Part shown: piece after piece, positions 1-8,358 of the stretch
Position numbering within the stretch: the stretch's first letter is position 1
Layout: each line of letters opens with the position of its first letter
Source of the DNA: Actinomycetota bacterium
Lineage (GTDB): Bacteria; Actinomycetota; Actinomycetes; Actinomycetales; Microbacteriaceae
Length of the DNA stretch: 59,148 bases
Reading direction: 5' to 3'
Assembly: GCA_013297625.1 (NCBI GenBank)
Contig: JAAFHT010000006.1
Span: 1-59,148, forward strand
Position numbers and translations under genes: made by a program
The notes under the pieces: model-generated
What the model saw: only the letters and a program-made list of their open reading frames with translations
Told to the model about the DNA's origin: nothing
The model's database searches: none

Positions 1-2
1 GC

Positions 3-239
3 GCGGGCATTCTCATGACGATGGGCAGCGACCTCGCGGGCCGCACCGACCCCGCCCTCTTTCTCGGTGCGTGGCGCTTGATTCTGGATGCCGGCGGAGC
101 CGGGGCTCCCCTGCTGCTCGCCGCGCTCACCGCATCGTTCTCACTCGCCGTGGGCGCGGGCGTGCTCGGAACCCTCGGGCTCGTCGGCGCCGGCATGCTC
201 GCGTGGATGATCCCTCGCTACTTGCCCCGCGACCGGTAA
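3..239 (+). CDS. C-terminal end of a multi-pass membrane protein, probably an MFS transporter (5' partial)
   Basis: The reading frame is open from the left edge of the window to a stop at 239, so only about 78 C-terminal residues are visible and the start lies outside. The visible part has two hydrophobic stretches, one around APLLLAALTASFSLAVGAGV and one around LGTLGLVGAGMLAWMIP, followed by a short basic tail ending in PRDR. A transmembrane pair with a short cytoplasmic tail is typical of the last helices of MFS permeases. The assignment rests on this topology only, since no family signature lies in the fragment; another polytopic transporter is possible. Confidence 0.45.
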   Translation, partial: AGILMTMGSDLAGRTDPALFLGAWRLILDAGGAGAPLLLAALTASFSLAVGAGVLGTLGLVGAGMLAWMIPRYLPRDR

Positions 240-254
240 CCGATCAGCGGCCGC

Positions 255-974
255 TTAGGCGCTCGCGGTCGGCAGGCCCTGGAACGCGCTCGAGGCGAGG
301 TCTTTCTCGTCGGCGCGCACAGCATCCAGAATGCGCGTGACGACGGCGGCGGGCGCGTAGCCGACGGGAAACGCTGGGCGCTCACCCGCGAGCGGGTGCT
401 TCGAGAGCTCGGTTTCGGTGTGCCCGGGGCGAGCATCGAGCACGCGGATGCCCGAGCGGCGTAGCTCGCGCGCGGCCACCTGGTGCGCCGCCGCCTGGGC
501 AGCCTTGACGGCGCTGTAGGCACCGATGCCGGCGGTAGGGGTCTCGGCGACCACTCCGCTGATCGACACGACGAACGGTGAGCCCCCGCTCGTCGCGCTC
601 GCGGCGAGCGCCGGGGTGGCTGCGCGCAGCACGCGCAGGGGCGCGAGCACGTTGATGGCCCAGAGGGCTTCGAGCGTCTCGTCGCTCGTGTCGACGAGCG
701 CGCCGAAGGCGACAGCGCCCGAGGCGACGATGACGCCGTCGACGCGGCCGTGGGCCGTGATCGCCGCGGCGACGACCTTCTCGGCCTGGCCCGCTTCGGT
801 GAGGTCAGCCGGAATCAGGGCCGCTCCCGCGATGTCGAGGTCATCGAGCGCAAGCATCGAGCGACCCGTGAGCGTCAGGTGGGCACCCGCGGCGGCCAAC
901 TGCCGCGCGAACTCACGGCCGAGACCGCCCGTCGCGCCGAGGACGATGATGGATGCTCCCGCAAGCTCAGTCAT
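255..974 (-). CDS. SDR-family NAD(P)-dependent oxidoreductase
   Basis: A classical short-chain dehydrogenase/reductase of 239 aa, the usual length. The Rossmann glycine motif is GATGGLG at residues 13-19, the catalytic serine lies in VSISG (Ser139) and the YxxxK pair is Tyr153/Lys157 in GAYSAVK. The substrate cannot be read from sequence. I chose the ATG at 974 rather than an upstream in-frame start at 1007, because the conserved beta-strand begins right after MTELAGA and because a TAGCGT -10 box ends 7 nt before this ATG, suggesting a leaderless message. It is a single-gene unit downstream of the amidotransferase, with its own promoter in the gap. Confidence 0.9.
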   Translation of the reverse strand: MTELAGASIIVLGATGGLGREFARQLAAAGAHLTLTGRSMLALDDLDIAGAALIPADLTEAGQAEKVVAAAITAHGRVDGVIVASGAVAFGALVDTSDETLEALWAINVLAPLRVLRAATPALAASATSGGSPFVVSISGVVAETPTAGIGAYSAVKAAQAAAHQVAARELRRSGIRVLDARPGHTETELSKHPLAGERPAFPVGYAPAAVVTRILDAVRADEKDLASSAFQGLPTASA

Positions 975-981
975 GCCCCCA

Positions 982-987
982 ACGCTA
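982..987 (-). promoter_or_regulatory. -10 box (TAGCGT) for a leaderless SDR transcript
   Basis: On the reverse strand TAGCGT is followed by 7 nt and then the ATG of the SDR gene. There is no room for a ribosome binding site, so transcription probably starts at or next to the start codon. Several other genes in the window show the same spacing. Confidence 0.5.
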
Positions 988-1074
988 CTTCGACTCTCTG
1001 GGAGCATGCAGAGCGCGCCCAGCGAACATCCTGCTCGCCCATAGTCACGAACTGGATGCGCGAGCGCGAGTGAC

Positions 1075-1827
1075 TCAGTCCCGCTGCGCGTAGCTCAGCG
1101 CTTGCTGCGCAAAAGCCGCGCCGACCTCGAGCGTTTGCTCGCGGTAGCGCCGCCAGTTCTCGTGGCTCAAGCGCTCGTGCTCGTCGGGGTCGAATCCCTC
1201 GCGCTCGTAGACACTGCGCCCGCCGGCAATCCACGAAAGCTGCGAGGCGAGCCCGACCTCGAGGTGAAACTGCAGGCCCCAGGCCGCGTCGCCGAGTCGG
1301 TAGGCCTCGATGATGCCGTTGGTCTCGCCGAGCAACACGGCGCCCTCGGGCAGCTCGTGGCTGTCGAAGTGGTAGTGGTACACGGCGACCTCGCCGTCGT
1401 CGCTCGAGCGCGCGAGAGCGCCGACGACGGGGTCGGCGGCGGCTTCGTCGGTCAAGCGAACAGTCGTCCACCCGAGTTCGGGCACGGGTGAGGGCTTGAA
1501 CGGCGCTCCGGCAGCGGCGGCGAGCAACTGCGAGCCGAAGCAGAGACCCAGAGTGGGCATCCCGATCTCCAGGGCGCGTTCGAGGATGAGCTTCTCGTGG
1601 GTCATCCAGGGGTTTTCGGCCTCCTCGGTCACACCCGCATAGGCGCCGAGCGAGATGATTCCGCTGAAGCGCTCGAGAGCATCCACCGCAGGGGCGGAGT
1701 CGGGGTCGCGCTTGACATCCCACGTGACGATGCGCAGGCCGGCTTCGGCGAGCGGCGCTGCGAGCTCATTGAGGTTGTCATCGGGATCGTGAATCACGAC
1801 GAGCACTTCGGGGGCGGCGGTGCTCAT
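1075..1827 (-). CDS. class I glutamine amidotransferase-like protein (GMP synthase-like GATase domain)
   Basis: A 250-aa stand-alone type 1 glutamine amidotransferase. The full triad is visible: nucleophile Cys96 in GLCFGSQ, and His188 and Glu190 in LQFHLEV. The protein is a GATase domain with a C-terminal extension of about 50 aa (REGFDPDEHERLSHENWRRY), as in the GMP synthase-like amidotransferases of unknown acceptor. It would release ammonia from glutamine or act as a gamma-glutamyl hydrolase. Its ATG overlaps the TGA of the upstream 445-aa gene (ATGA), so the two are translationally coupled and probably act together. The acceptor substrate is unknown. Confidence 0.88.
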   Translation of the reverse strand: MSTAAPEVLVVIHDPDDNLNELAAPLAEAGLRIVTWDVKRDPDSAPAVDALERFSGIISLGAYAGVTEEAENPWMTHEKLILERALEIGMPTLGLCFGSQLLAAAAGAPFKPSPVPELGWTTVRLTDEAAADPVVGALARSSDDGEVAVYHYHFDSHELPEGAVLLGETNGIIEAYRLGDAAWGLQFHLEVGLASQLSWIAGGRSVYEREGFDPDEHERLSHENWRRYREQTLEVGAAFAQQALSYAQRD

Positions 1828-3161
1828 GAGTGCACCTCTTGCATGGCACGGATGTAGTCGCGAATCGTCGGCACGCCCTCGAGTTTGTCACGGAAGAAGG
1901 TGTTGACGAGGTTGATCACGCGCGCCTGCGCGGCCTCGACCTCGGCCGTGCGGCGCTCCCCCGCCTCTTGGTCTTCGAGAGTTCGGCGCAAGCTCAACAG
2001 CGCCGAAACGATCTCGGTCTCTTCATCACCATCGAGCATCTGGATGACCTGAATCATGAGCGCGTCGGCCTGGTCTCGCACCGCCTCGATGGGGATGCTC
2101 GTGCCCGCCTGGGTCGCATTGTCGAGCGTCGAGATGAGCGACCACACCTGGTACAGAATCGTGGCCGGCTCGTCGAAGAGCTCGCGCACGTACGCGGCAT
2201 CCATGTGCCGGCCCGACAGCCGGAAGATGTTGTACATGCGCTTGGCGGCTTTTCCGTAGTTCACCTGCTTGGTGAGGTACTTGCGCACCTCATCTTCAAG
2301 CCGCTCGACATACTCATCGAGCGCGTCGTCGCTCACGTGCTGCACGACCTTCGTGAACGTCGGCAGGTCATCGGCTTCGAGGTAGACCTCTTGAAAGTAG
2401 GCGTCGAGGTAGCCATCGAGAGCGACGATCTCGCCGCTCGGGGACTCCCACGTGACGTCGATGACGTTGCTCGCGTTCGAGAGCGACTTGCGCGAGGGGT
2501 CGGTGACGACCCAGTCGAGCTTGCACCAGCCCGGGTCGAGCGCGGCCTCCTGCCAGGTGATCGTCTGCACCGTGCCGTCGGCGAGGGTGAGTTCGATGCG
2601 CTCGACCTCGATCTCGGCGGGCGTCCACGTGATGGGGCTACCGTGTTTGCGCGCCACCCCGTTGTGCACGCAGTCGGCGGGGTAGCTGCCGAACTTGCCC
2701 TCGAGAAACTGGAACGCGTCGCCGGTATAGGTGCGGCGTGCGGCCGCCCGCATGAGGTCGGCCATGATGCGGCACGCTTCTTCGCGCGTCGGCGCCTTGA
2801 TGTTGAGGCGCTGAAAGTAGTCGCAGTCGCCGGGGAACGACTGAATCTTCGACTGCGCTGCCGAACCGCTCAGTGCCAGAGCGCTCTCGGCGATCTCGGG
2901 CGGGCCCGTGACCTCAACGACCTGGCCAATGCGCCGAAAACGTTCGAGGTCACGCGGCGCGAAGTCGAGCATGCTCACGCGGTGACCGAAGGTTCCGCTC
3001 TCGTGCGACACGATGTGGTCGTCGCTCGAGGCGTCGGCCGCGATGGCCGCGAGCCACTGCAGCGCCGCCTCTTCGTCGAGCTGCACCCCAAGCCGAGCGG
3101 CGGCCTCGCGAATGCGCTCAATGTCGTCGGCAGGGCTCGGCTGATCAGGCTGCTCGGTCAT
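1824..3161 (-). CDS. uncharacterised 445-aa protein with a nucleotidyltransferase-like GS...DxD signature
   Basis: I do not recognise this as a named family. Residues 98-117 read SGSAAQSKIQSFPGDCDYFQ: a GS pair (99-100) followed by an acidic DxD (Asp112, Asp114). That spacing resembles the active-site strand and turn of polymerase-beta-type nucleotidyltransferases, so an NTase fold is a reasonable inference but not proven. The protein is soluble, with no signal peptide. The second half is helical and charged. It lies between a DEDDh exonuclease gene (26 nt upstream) and a glutamine amidotransferase (4-nt ATGA overlap downstream), so the three likely form one operon. The ATG at 3161 follows a GAGGCACC stretch that can serve as ribosome binding site. 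Confidence 0.75.
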   Translation of the reverse strand: MTEQPDQPSPADDIERIREAAARLGVQLDEEAALQWLAAIAADASSDDHIVSHESGTFGHRVSMLDFAPRDLERFRRIGQVVEVTGPPEIAESALALSGSAAQSKIQSFPGDCDYFQRLNIKAPTREEACRIMADLMRAAARRTYTGDAFQFLEGKFGSYPADCVHNGVARKHGSPITWTPAEIEVERIELTLADGTVQTITWQEAALDPGWCKLDWVVTDPSRKSLSNASNVIDVTWESPSGEIVALDGYLDAYFQEVYLEADDLPTFTKVVQHVSDDALDEYVERLEDEVRKYLTKQVNYGKAAKRMYNIFRLSGRHMDAAYVRELFDEPATILYQVWSLISTLDNATQAGTSIPIEAVRDQADALMIQVIQMLDGDEETEIVSALLSLRRTLEDQEAGERRTAEVEAAQARVINLVNTFFRDKLEGVPTIRDYIRAMQEVHS

Positions 3162-3187
3162 AGTGGTGCCTCTCGGTGCGAGATGGA

Positions 3188-3769
3188 TCAGGGGCGCGCG
3201 GCGACCTCAGCGCGCACGGCCCGGAAGAGGGCCGCTTGGTCGCGCGCATCGTCGAGTGCATTATGCGTCAGCGTGATGTCGAGCCCATAGCGTTCGGCGA
3301 CAAAGTTCATGCTCGTGCCCGCCCAGCTTGAGCCTGTCGCTCCGAGGTAGAAGGCTTTGATGTCGAGCGCGGAGTGGCCGAACGGGTTGTGGCCGAGATA
3401 GCGGTGGAAGTAGTCGGCCACGAACATCCAGTCAAATACTGCATTGAAACCCACCATGACGGGCCGGTGCCCCGCAGGCGTGACCGCCGCGACCCAGTCG
3501 GCGAACTGCTGCATCGCCGCTTCGGGCGCGGTTCCGGATGCTCGCAACCCGTCGAGCGTAAAGCCCCCGACACTCATCGCCGCCTCGAGCACTCCCTCGC
3601 GGTCGGGCTGCAGTTCAACATAGAACCCCGGCTCGGTGTCGGGAGCATCGACGACGCAGGCTCCGATCGAGAGCATTGCGTAGCCGCTCGGGCTCGGGCC
3701 CGCCGCTTCAATGTCGACGCTGATGTAGGTGACGGGTTTCTCGCGCCGCTCGGCGGTGTCAGAACTCAC
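3188..3769 (-). CDS. DEDDh-type 3'-5' exonuclease
   Basis: A 193-aa exonuclease of the RNase T / DNA polymerase III epsilon superfamily. Motif ExoI is Asp19-x-Glu21 in YISVDIEAAG, ExoII includes Asp113 in GFNAVFDW, and ExoIII is His169...Asp174 in THNALDDA, giving the complete DEDDh metal-binding set. It should hydrolyse single-stranded nucleic acid 3' ends using two metal ions; whether RNA or DNA is unknown. The open frame extends to 3898, but the extra N-terminus is basic and low quality and would overlap the divergent lipoprotein gene, so I place the start at the GTG at 3769. It is the first gene of the three-gene operon ending at 1075. Confidence 0.85.
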   Translation of the reverse strand: MSSDTAERREKPVTYISVDIEAAGPSPSGYAMLSIGACVVDAPDTEPGFYVELQPDREGVLEAAMSVGGFTLDGLRASGTAPEAAMQQFADWVAAVTPAGHRPVMVGFNAVFDWMFVADYFHRYLGHNPFGHSALDIKAFYLGATGSSWAGTSMNFVAERYGLDITLTHNALDDARDQAALFRAVRAEVAARP

Positions 3770-3852
3770 GGGGCCATTCTGCCGTGGTGCACGGCGAGTC
3801 CAACGCGACAACGGGTATCGCCTAAGAATTACCTGTGCACTATCGTGCGACC

Positions 3853-4974
3853 ATGGCTCGTTTTCTTGGCGCTTCGGCGCTCGTTGCTGTCGTGGCACTC
3901 ACCGCATTGCTCGCTGGCTGTACGCCTGAGGCGGGACCGATCGCCGGCCCAACTCCGGTACGCAGCGCGACGCCGGCGGTGACCGAGTCCGCTGAGCCAG
4001 CCCCGCGACCCCTTGCGAGCTTCGACGTCGGGTGCGCTGACCTGCTCACGCTTGCCGACGTGCAGGCGCGGGTCACGAACCCCATCGAGATTCACCGGGA
4101 TGAATCGAATGTTTCTGGCGACTACCTCACTGTCGGCGAGATTCAACAGGGTGCTCTGAGTTGCATTTGGAGCCGCGGGGATCGCACCACTCGTCTGGGC
4201 GACGACGGGGTTGAGCTTTTCGTCAAGAGCGACAGCGCCGAAACGTACGGTTTTCGTTCTGCGGGCGAGGACTTCTCGACCTTTACTGTGAGCGGAGCCG
4301 ATGACGCCCGCCGAATCTGCTTTTTCACTGGCCAGGCCGACGGCAGTCTGTCGCAGGGCGGGTGCACCCTCTTCGCTCTCGTCGATACCACCTTGATCGA
4401 GCTCACCTTCTGGGATCAACAGCCGGTGTTTCCGTCAGAGCAAGCCGTCGCGGATGTCGCGGCCGGACTCATGCAGCTCGTGGTCGACCGCATCCGCAGC
4501 GCGAACAGCCAAGAGCAGTTGTGGGTGGCCAACCCGGCCGCTCCGGTGGCCGATGCCGCCTTCTGTGCCGACATGGGGGCAGCGACGGTCGCCGCGCTCG
4601 GGGTGCCGTCGAGCTCGGGTGGGGTGAACACCGGCTTTTTCGAGCCGGGGTTGAGCGGGTGCGAGCACTATGGCCCGAGCGACTCGTTTCCGATGATCAA
4701 ACTGTTCGTTATTCAGTCGGGGGCCTGGGCGATCGGCGTGGAGCACACCGAGACACCTGGGTACAACGACCCCTTCGCGCGTCGCACCACCGCCTCCGGA
4801 GCCCAGTGGTGGGTAAGCGTGACCGATCAGACGGTATACGGTCGGGCTGCTGTCGGTGGCAGCTTTGTTGAGGTGCACATTTACCCACCGACCGCTGGGG
4901 TGAGCGTTGCGCAGGCCGAAGCCGCGATGGTCGCCGTCATGGAACGGTACGCCGAGGTGCCGCCGGGCAGCTGA
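3853..4974 (+). CDS. secreted lipoprotein of unknown function
   Basis: The product has 373 aa. The N-terminus has a typical lipoprotein signal: a short MARF n-region, a hydrophobic core and a lipobox LLAGC with the acylated cysteine near residue 24, followed by a Pro/Thr/Ala-rich linker. The mature part contains two similar-looking halves, each with a short Cys-containing segment (FDVGCADLLTLADV and DAAFCADMGAATVAAL), hinting at an internal duplication. No enzymatic motif is seen. I chose the ATG at 3853 because it gives a compact signal peptide; an ATG at 3835 would add six residues. Divergent from the exonuclease operon. Confidence 0.85.
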   Translation: MARFLGASALVAVVALTALLAGCTPEAGPIAGPTPVRSATPAVTESAEPAPRPLASFDVGCADLLTLADVQARVTNPIEIHRDESNVSGDYLTVGEIQQGALSCIWSRGDRTTRLGDDGVELFVKSDSAETYGFRSAGEDFSTFTVSGADDARRICFFTGQADGSLSQGGCTLFALVDTTLIELTFWDQQPVFPSEQAVADVAAGLMQLVVDRIRSANSQEQLWVANPAAPVADAAFCADMGAATVAALGVPSSSGGVNTGFFEPGLSGCEHYGPSDSFPMIKLFVIQSGAWAIGVEHTETPGYNDPFARRTTASGAQWWVSVTDQTVYGRAAVGGSFVEVHIYPPTAGVSVAQAEAAMVAVMERYAEVPPGS

Positions 4975-4980
4975 CGGGCG

Positions 4981-5466
4981 TCAGCCGAAGACGCTGCGGC
5001 TCGTTGCCGTGACCTGCAACGGGATGCCCTCGGGCACGAACAGGCTCAACACGGGTGGCGCCCACACGGCCGCGAGGGTCACGCGGGCGCTCAGGCCGTC
5101 GGGTGTTGTCGCCGAGACGAGTCGCAGGCCATCGAGCCGAGAGCCGGGGGCCCGCTCGAGGTAGTCGGCCGCGGCGGTCACGACCTGCTTATCGGTCAGG
5201 CGCGGGCGCAACTCACCCTCGGGCGTCGGCCGCACCGACGAGAGCTCGAACGACTCGGCCGCGACGAGTGCAGCGCCGTCGGCGAGCGTGAAGAGTCGCG
5301 CGCGTTCTAGGTAGAGCGAGGTTGCCGCGCTCACGAGCAGCACGACACCGAGCGCGAGGGCTCCGAAGCCGGCGATGAGCGGCAGGATCGAGCCGCGGTC
5401 GTCCTGCAGGGCGTCAATGAGCAGCCGGTCGGTGCGCGGACGCGCGGGCCTGCGCGCGGCTGTCAC
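4981..5466 (-). CDS. TadG/TadE-like pilus-locus membrane protein
   Basis: A protein of 161 aa starting at a GTG that overlaps the TGA of the upstream TadE-like gene (GTGA). After a short basic N-terminus it has DDRGSILPLIAGFGALALG, a single hydrophobic helix preceded by an acidic-Arg-Gly junction like the prepilin-like cleavage region. The helix leads into the LERARLFTLADGAALVAAES segment typical of the TadE-like proteins found in actinobacterial secretion neighbourhoods. Glu at +5 after the Gly is absent. It ends 6 nt from the convergent lipoprotein gene. It is the last gene of the four-gene pilin/minor-pilin operon 6494-4981. Confidence 0.75.
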   Translation of the reverse strand: MTAARRPARPRTDRLLIDALQDDRGSILPLIAGFGALALGVVLLVSAATSLYLERARLFTLADGAALVAAESFELSSVRPTPEGELRPRLTDKQVVTAAADYLERAPGSRLDGLRLVSATTPDGLSARVTLAAVWAPPVLSLFVPEGIPLQVTATSRSVFG

Positions 5467-5948
5467 CGCGCGCCCCAGAACCGTGAGACCTGCTGGGTCG
5501 CACTCGCCTCCACCGGCACGGCAAGCGGAACGCGCAGGTCGAACAACGGGGGCACGAGCGGCAGCGGCACGCGCACGGCAACCTCCACGGTGACCCAGCC
5601 CCTCCGGGTGTGACACTGCCCGGGGTTGGGGGTGCAGCTGATGCTGAGGGCGACGTCGCTCGCCTCGAGTCCGTGGTCGGCGATGGCAAGGTCGAGGGCA
5701 CGTTCCGCTGCCGCGACCCCAGCCGCGGTCGTGGGCGCTTGCACGAAAACCCGCGCCGCCTGCCGAGCAGCTCCCTCTGTCGCCAGGGCTGCCGACTGGA
5801 TCGTGCCGAGCGTGAGGATCAGATACACGAGCGGAACGAGCATCAGCAGACCCGCGGTGAGAAACTCGAGCGAGGCCGAGCCGCGGTCACCGCATCCGTC
5901 GCCGCGTTCTGCGCCTGGGCGGTTATCGCAGGGGCTCGAGGGCCGCAC
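5463..5948 (-). CDS. TadE-family minor pilin-like protein
   Basis: The product has 161 aa. The N-terminal part carries GDRGSASLEF followed by LTAGLLMLVPLVYLILTL: a Gly, then Glu at +5, then a single transmembrane helix, which is the TadE/pseudopilin signature. The C-terminal part contains two cysteines (SCTPNPGQCHT) that could form a disulfide outside the membrane. I chose GTG 5948 because GGAGGT lies 8 nt upstream; an ATG at 5972 is an alternative. It overlaps the upstream TadE gene by about 26 nt and the downstream gene by 4 nt, so translation is coupled. It would be a low-abundance pilus component or assembly factor. Confidence 0.8.
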   Translation of the reverse strand: MRPSSPCDNRPGAERGDGCGDRGSASLEFLTAGLLMLVPLVYLILTLGTIQSAALATEGAARQAARVFVQAPTTAAGVAAAERALDLAIADHGLEASDVALSISCTPNPGQCHTRRGWVTVEVAVRVPLPLVPPLFDLRVPLAVPVEASATQQVSRFWGAR

Positions 5949-6321
5949 GGCCGCTGACCTCCAGGGTGTCATCGAAGCCGATCATGCCGATGAGCGGCAG
6001 CGGCGAACGCACGGTGATGATGACGACCGGATGCCCGCCGTACGCCCCCGTGCCCGCCGAGATGCTCTGCGCGTAGCTCGGCCCCAGGGCCGCGGTGATG
6101 AGTTCGCGACTCCGCTCGATGCCGGCGGGCAGGGAGCTATCAGCGAGCGCCGCGAACCGCGCACCCTCGGCCGCCGCATCGATGAGAGTTGTGCGTACGT
6201 GCAGGGCGAACGCCACCTGCAGCACGCTCAGCGTCACGAGAGTGAGCAGCACGCCGACGAGCACGAACTCGACGGCGGCCGAGCCGCGGTCGTCGTGCAT
6301 CCGTCGGAGCGCGACCCGCAT
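5923..6321 (-). CDS. TadE-family minor pilin-like protein
   Basis: A 132-aa TadE-type protein. The motif DDRGSAAVEF is followed by the helix VLVGVLLTLVTLSVLQVAFAL: Gly before the cleavage site, Glu at +5 and a hydrophobic segment, all as expected for prepilin-peptidase substrates of Tad systems. The rest is a small exported domain. The ATG at 6321 overlaps the TGA of the upstream small membrane protein gene (TGATG); the longer open frame up to 6390 has no membrane-type sequence and is rejected as coding. Second gene of the pilin operon. Confidence 0.82.
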   Translation of the reverse strand: MRVALRRMHDDRGSAAVEFVLVGVLLTLVTLSVLQVAFALHVRTTLIDAAAEGARFAALADSSLPAGIERSRELITAALGPSYAQSISAGTGAYGGHPVVIITVRSPLPLIGMIGFDDTLEVSGRAALEPLR

Positions 6322-6494
6322 CAGAAGCCGGTGACGCGGTCGATCGCTTGCTGAAACACGCCCTGAAGCGCGGGGCCCGCGAGAGCCCAAATGAGGATGA
6401 CGAGCCCTGCCGTCATGAGGGTGATGAGCACCCAGCCGGGCACATCGCCGCGTTCGTCGTTCGTTCGGCGAAAGAAGTCGAGGAATCTACGCAT
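6321..6494 (-). CDS. small membrane protein in the Flp pilin position of the Tad locus
   Basis: A 57-aa protein starting MRRFLDFFRR, with a basic N-terminus, an NDERGD junction and one hydrophobic helix (WVLITLMTAGLVILIWALAG). Size, topology and position upstream of two TadE genes match an Flp-type prepilin. However, after the Gly the sequence is DVPGW and there is no Glu at +5, the residue normally needed for prepilin processing and assembly. It may therefore be a non-canonical pilin or a membrane accessory protein. I chose the ATG at 6494 over the longer frame to 6584 because pilin leaders are short and basic. Confidence 0.65.
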   Translation of the reverse strand: MRRFLDFFRRTNDERGDVPGWVLITLMTAGLVILIWALAGPALQGVFQQAIDRVTGF

Positions 6495-6600
6495 GCGCGC
6501 GATTCTGGCCCGAGACCGCGCATCGCGGCCGCGGCTTTCCACAACGACGCAAGCGCTCTCGGGGTTCGCCAACCGACCCCACACCGGGCATGCTTAACCC

Positions 6601-8358
6601 GTGACCGAGACCCGTGCGCCCGCGACCGTGTCGCTTGAGCGTTTGCGGGCCTCGCTCGCCGACGTGGGCCTGAGCCTGCACCTCGACGGCATCGTCGAAC
6701 AGCGCGACGCCGCGGCGGCGGCCGTGCGGCAGATCGACGACTACATTCGCCCGCGGCTCGCCGACCTCGATGCACCTCTGCTGGCGGTCGTCGGCGGCTC
6801 AACCGGGTCGGGCAAGTCGACCATCGTCAACGCGCTGCTGGGCGTCGCGACGACTCGCGTGGGGGTCATCCGCCCGACAACACGGCAGCCGATTCTCGTG
6901 CATTCCCCCGTGGATGCCGGCTGGTTCGCGAGCGACCGCATTCTTCCCGGACTCGCGCGTGTGCGCGGCCGGGTGAGTGCGCCCGGCACTCCCGCGAGTT
7001 CGGCGGGCGACACTCCCGAGGCCGCGCGCATTAGCGAGCTGATGCTGCTCGAGCACGAGAGCGTTCCGCGCTCGCTCGCCATCATCGACGCCCCCGACAT
7101 CGACTCGGTCGCCGACGAGAACCGGGCGCTTGCCGCCCAACTGCTCGCCGCCGCCGACCTGTGGCTCTTTGTGACAACCGCTAACCGCTATGCCGATGCG
7201 GTGCCGTGGCGATTGCTCGAGGGAGCCGCCGCACGGCAGATCACGGTGGGCGTCGTGCTGAACCGCGTGCCGCCCAAAGCCACCGACGAAGTGCTGCCCG
7301 ACCTGCGCGCCATGCTCGAGGCTCGCGGGCTCGCCGACGCGCCCGTGTTCACGATCGACGAGCAGCCCCTCGATGACCTCGGCATGCTGCCGGCGAGCGC
7401 GGTAGCTGGGCCGCGCGCGTGGCTCGAGGGCATTGCGGGCGACCGCGCATCCCGAGCCCGCATTGCGGCGCGCACCCTCAGCGGAGCCATCGGCGATCTC
7501 GACCGACGCGTCGCGCGCATCGCGGATGCTCGCCAGCAGCAACTCGACTGGCTCGACGGTGCCGAAGCCGCCGCCGATGCGCACTACCAAGCAGCGATCG
7601 ACGCCGTCGATGCCGCGACGAGCGACGGGGCGCTGTTGCGCGGCGAGGTGCTCGCGCGGTGGCAAGACTTCGTCGGAACATCCGACTTCTTTCGATCGGT
7701 CGAGTCGTGGTTCTCGCGCACGCGCGACAGCGTCACGGCGTGGGTGACCGGCAAGCCGAGCCCCGTCATCGAGGTCGAGACGCAGATCGAGACGGGCCTG
7801 CAGGCCGTCATGGTTGACCAAGCGGGGCGCGCGGCCGCCGCGGCGTGGGCCGACCTCGAGCGCACGCTGCCCGGCCGCATGGTCGCCGAACTCAACCCGC
7901 ACCTTGCAGCCGAGAGCCCCGAGCTGCGTGACCGCGCCTCGGCGATGATTCGCGAGTGGCAGGGTGCGCTCATGCAGCTCATCCACGACAACGCGGGCAA
8001 CAAACGCATTCGGGCGCGCGTCGTGTCGTTTGGCCTCAACGCCGTGACGGTCGCGCTCATGATCGTGGTGTTTGCGTCGACGGGCGGGCTCACGGGTGGC
8101 GAGCTTGCGATCGCGGGCGGCTCGGCCGTCATCGGCCAAAAGCTGCTCGAGACGATCTTCGGCGAAGACGCCGTGCGGCGGCTTGCGGCCGAAGCGCGGC
8201 TCGACCTGCAGCGCCGGGTTGAGGCACTCTTCGACTCTGAGGCCGACCGTCTGAGCACGGCGCTCGAACCCCTGCGGTTTGGCGCCGAGCCTGCGGTGTT
8301 GCGACGCGAGTCACAGACGCTGCTCGACGATGTGGCGCGGGCGGCGGCAGACGCGTGA
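6601..8358 (+). CDS. dynamin-like P-loop GTPase with C-terminal membrane segment
   Basis: The product has 585 aa. The G1 P-loop GGSTGSGKST is at residues 65-74, the G3 region is AIIDAPDIDSV, and a G4-like NRVP motif follows. C-terminal to the GTPase domain is a long helical region, then a hydrophobic stretch around residues 475-520 (LNAVTVALMIVVFASTGG) and another amphipathic tail. This architecture resembles bacterial dynamin-like or YfjP/Era-like membrane GTPases, often misannotated as ABC transporter subunits. The GTG start at 6601 fits the conserved N-terminus. Its stop overlaps the start of a second, related GTPase by 4 nt, so the two are coupled and may form a heteromer on the membrane. 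Confidence 0.85.
   Translation: MTETRAPATVSLERLRASLADVGLSLHLDGIVEQRDAAAAAVRQIDDYIRPRLADLDAPLLAVVGGSTGSGKSTIVNALLGVATTRVGVIRPTTRQPILVHSPVDAGWFASDRILPGLARVRGRVSAPGTPASSAGDTPEAARISELMLLEHESVPRSLAIIDAPDIDSVADENRALAAQLLAAADLWLFVTTANRYADAVPWRLLEGAAARQITVGVVLNRVPPKATDEVLPDLRAMLEARGLADAPVFTIDEQPLDDLGMLPASAVAGPRAWLEGIAGDRASRARIAARTLSGAIGDLDRRVARIADARQQQLDWLDGAEAAADAHYQAAIDAVDAATSDGALLRGEVLARWQDFVGTSDFFRSVESWFSRTRDSVTAWVTGKPSPVIEVETQIETGLQAVMVDQAGRAAAAAWADLERTLPGRMVAELNPHLAAESPELRDRASAMIREWQGALMQLIHDNAGNKRIRARVVSFGLNAVTVALMIVVFASTGGLTGGELAIAGGSAVIGQKLLETIFGEDAVRRLAAEARLDLQRRVEALFDSEADRLSTALEPLRFGAEPAVLRRESQTLLDDVARAAADA

Noticed and set aside
1830-3290. 486-codon forward frame opposite the 445-aa gene
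   Set aside because: Antisense shadow; the reverse-strand gene has coupled neighbours and normal composition.
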